Translations under genes and position numbers: made by a program | Shown: in pieces, positions 34,153 to 34,216 of the stretch | How positions within the stretch are numbered: position 1 is the first letter of the stretch | How the letters are laid out: the number at the start of each line of letters is the position of its first letter | NCBI GenBank assembly: GCA_947451235.1 | Contig: CANFZA010000016.1 | Span: 1 to 34,216 of the forward strand | Length of the DNA: 34,216 nt | Direction of reading: 5' to 3' | Source of the DNA: Methylophilaceae bacterium | GTDB taxonomy: Bacteria; Pseudomonadota; Gammaproteobacteria; Burkholderiales; Methylophilaceae | The notes under the pieces: model-generated | The model's database searches: none | What the model saw: the letters and a program-made list of their open reading frames with translations, nothing else | What the model was told of the DNA's origin: nothing

Positions 34153-34216
34153 ATGAATAAAACACAAAAAACAATCGCACTTGCAATCGGCGGCGCTTTT
34201 GCATTATCAATTGCAG
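34153..34216 (+). CDS. Start of a secreted/membrane small protein (partial; possibly DUF2282/BufA-like)
   Basis: The first 21 codons read MNKTQKTIALAIGGAFALSI then Ala, a clear signal peptide (basic n-region, hydrophobic core), cut off at the window edge. AAAGGA precedes the ATG at good distance. In Betaproteobacteria an ECF sigma plus small zf-HC2 anti-sigma is often followed by a DUF2282 protein (BufA1 of bufferin loci), DUF692 (BufB, MNIO enzyme) and DUF2063 (BufC). The N-terminal sequence and context fit this, but the mature part, with its Cys motif, is outside the window, so the family name is inference. Confidence 0.6.
   Translation, partial: MNKTQKTIALAIGGAFALSIA

Overview
The window looks like chromosomal core sequence from a betaproteobacterium of moderate-to-low GC, most like the Methylophilaceae (Methylotenera/Methylophilus group). 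This rests on gene order (tgt-yajC-secD-secF; pssA next to leuA; dapA-bamC-MBL hydrolase; rsxABCDGE-nth-FIST-DUF1841), on protein character, and on AT-rich spacers between genes. No taxonomic search could be run, so family placement is inference.

Layout. (1) 1-1133: the 3' part of a tyrosine integrase abuts the 3' end of tRNA-Lys(UUU), marking the edge of an integrated element lying mostly to the left of the window. (2) 1134-5293: ffh, a divergent CcsA/YpjD-like membrane protein, a REP-type inverted repeat between convergent genes, a HAD-IB phosphatase and an EamA exporter. (3) 5447-8311: leuA and pssA on the minus strand, separated by 0.5 kb that holds a leuA promoter and a possible small ORF. 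(4) 8500-13031: tgt, yajC, secD, secF (tRNA queuosine modification plus the Sec accessory complex). (5) 13189-17165: a CNNM/CBS CorC-like protein, then clpS and clpA. (6) 17242-18902: a GST-fold protein and pyrD on the minus strand. (7) 19105-21465: a RoxA-like ribosomal oxygenase, an unassigned partner protein, and a tiny Ala/Pro/Glu-repeat lipoprotein. (8) 21593-24641: MBL-fold hydrolase, bamC and dapA on the minus strand. (9) 25078-30874: a complete Rnf/Rsx electron-transfer complex preceded by a tandemly repeated operator-promoter unit. (10) 30941-34216: nth, a FIST sensor-domain protein, DUF1841, an ECF sigma factor, a small zinc-finger anti-sigma, and the first 21 codons of a secreted small protein.

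How the genes work together. Much of the window concerns the cell envelope: SRP targeting (Ffh), the Sec motor (YajC-SecDF), outer-membrane assembly (BamC), phospholipid synthesis (PssA), and lysine/peptidoglycan precursors (DapA). Redox and quality control are served by Rnf (ferredoxin/NADH and ion or electron traffic to SoxR-type or metabolic acceptors), Nth (base-excision repair) and ClpAS (N-degron proteolysis).

Most unusual points. The right edge (ECF sigma, soluble HxxxCxxC anti-sigma, new gene with a signal peptide) resembles the front end of a DUF2282/DUF692/DUF2063 'bufferin' type peptide locus, cut off by the window. The rnf operon is fed by two or three copies of a 35-bp operator-promoter cassette. 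The genome shows a habit of short (12-35 bp) tandem duplications in spacers and gene ends.
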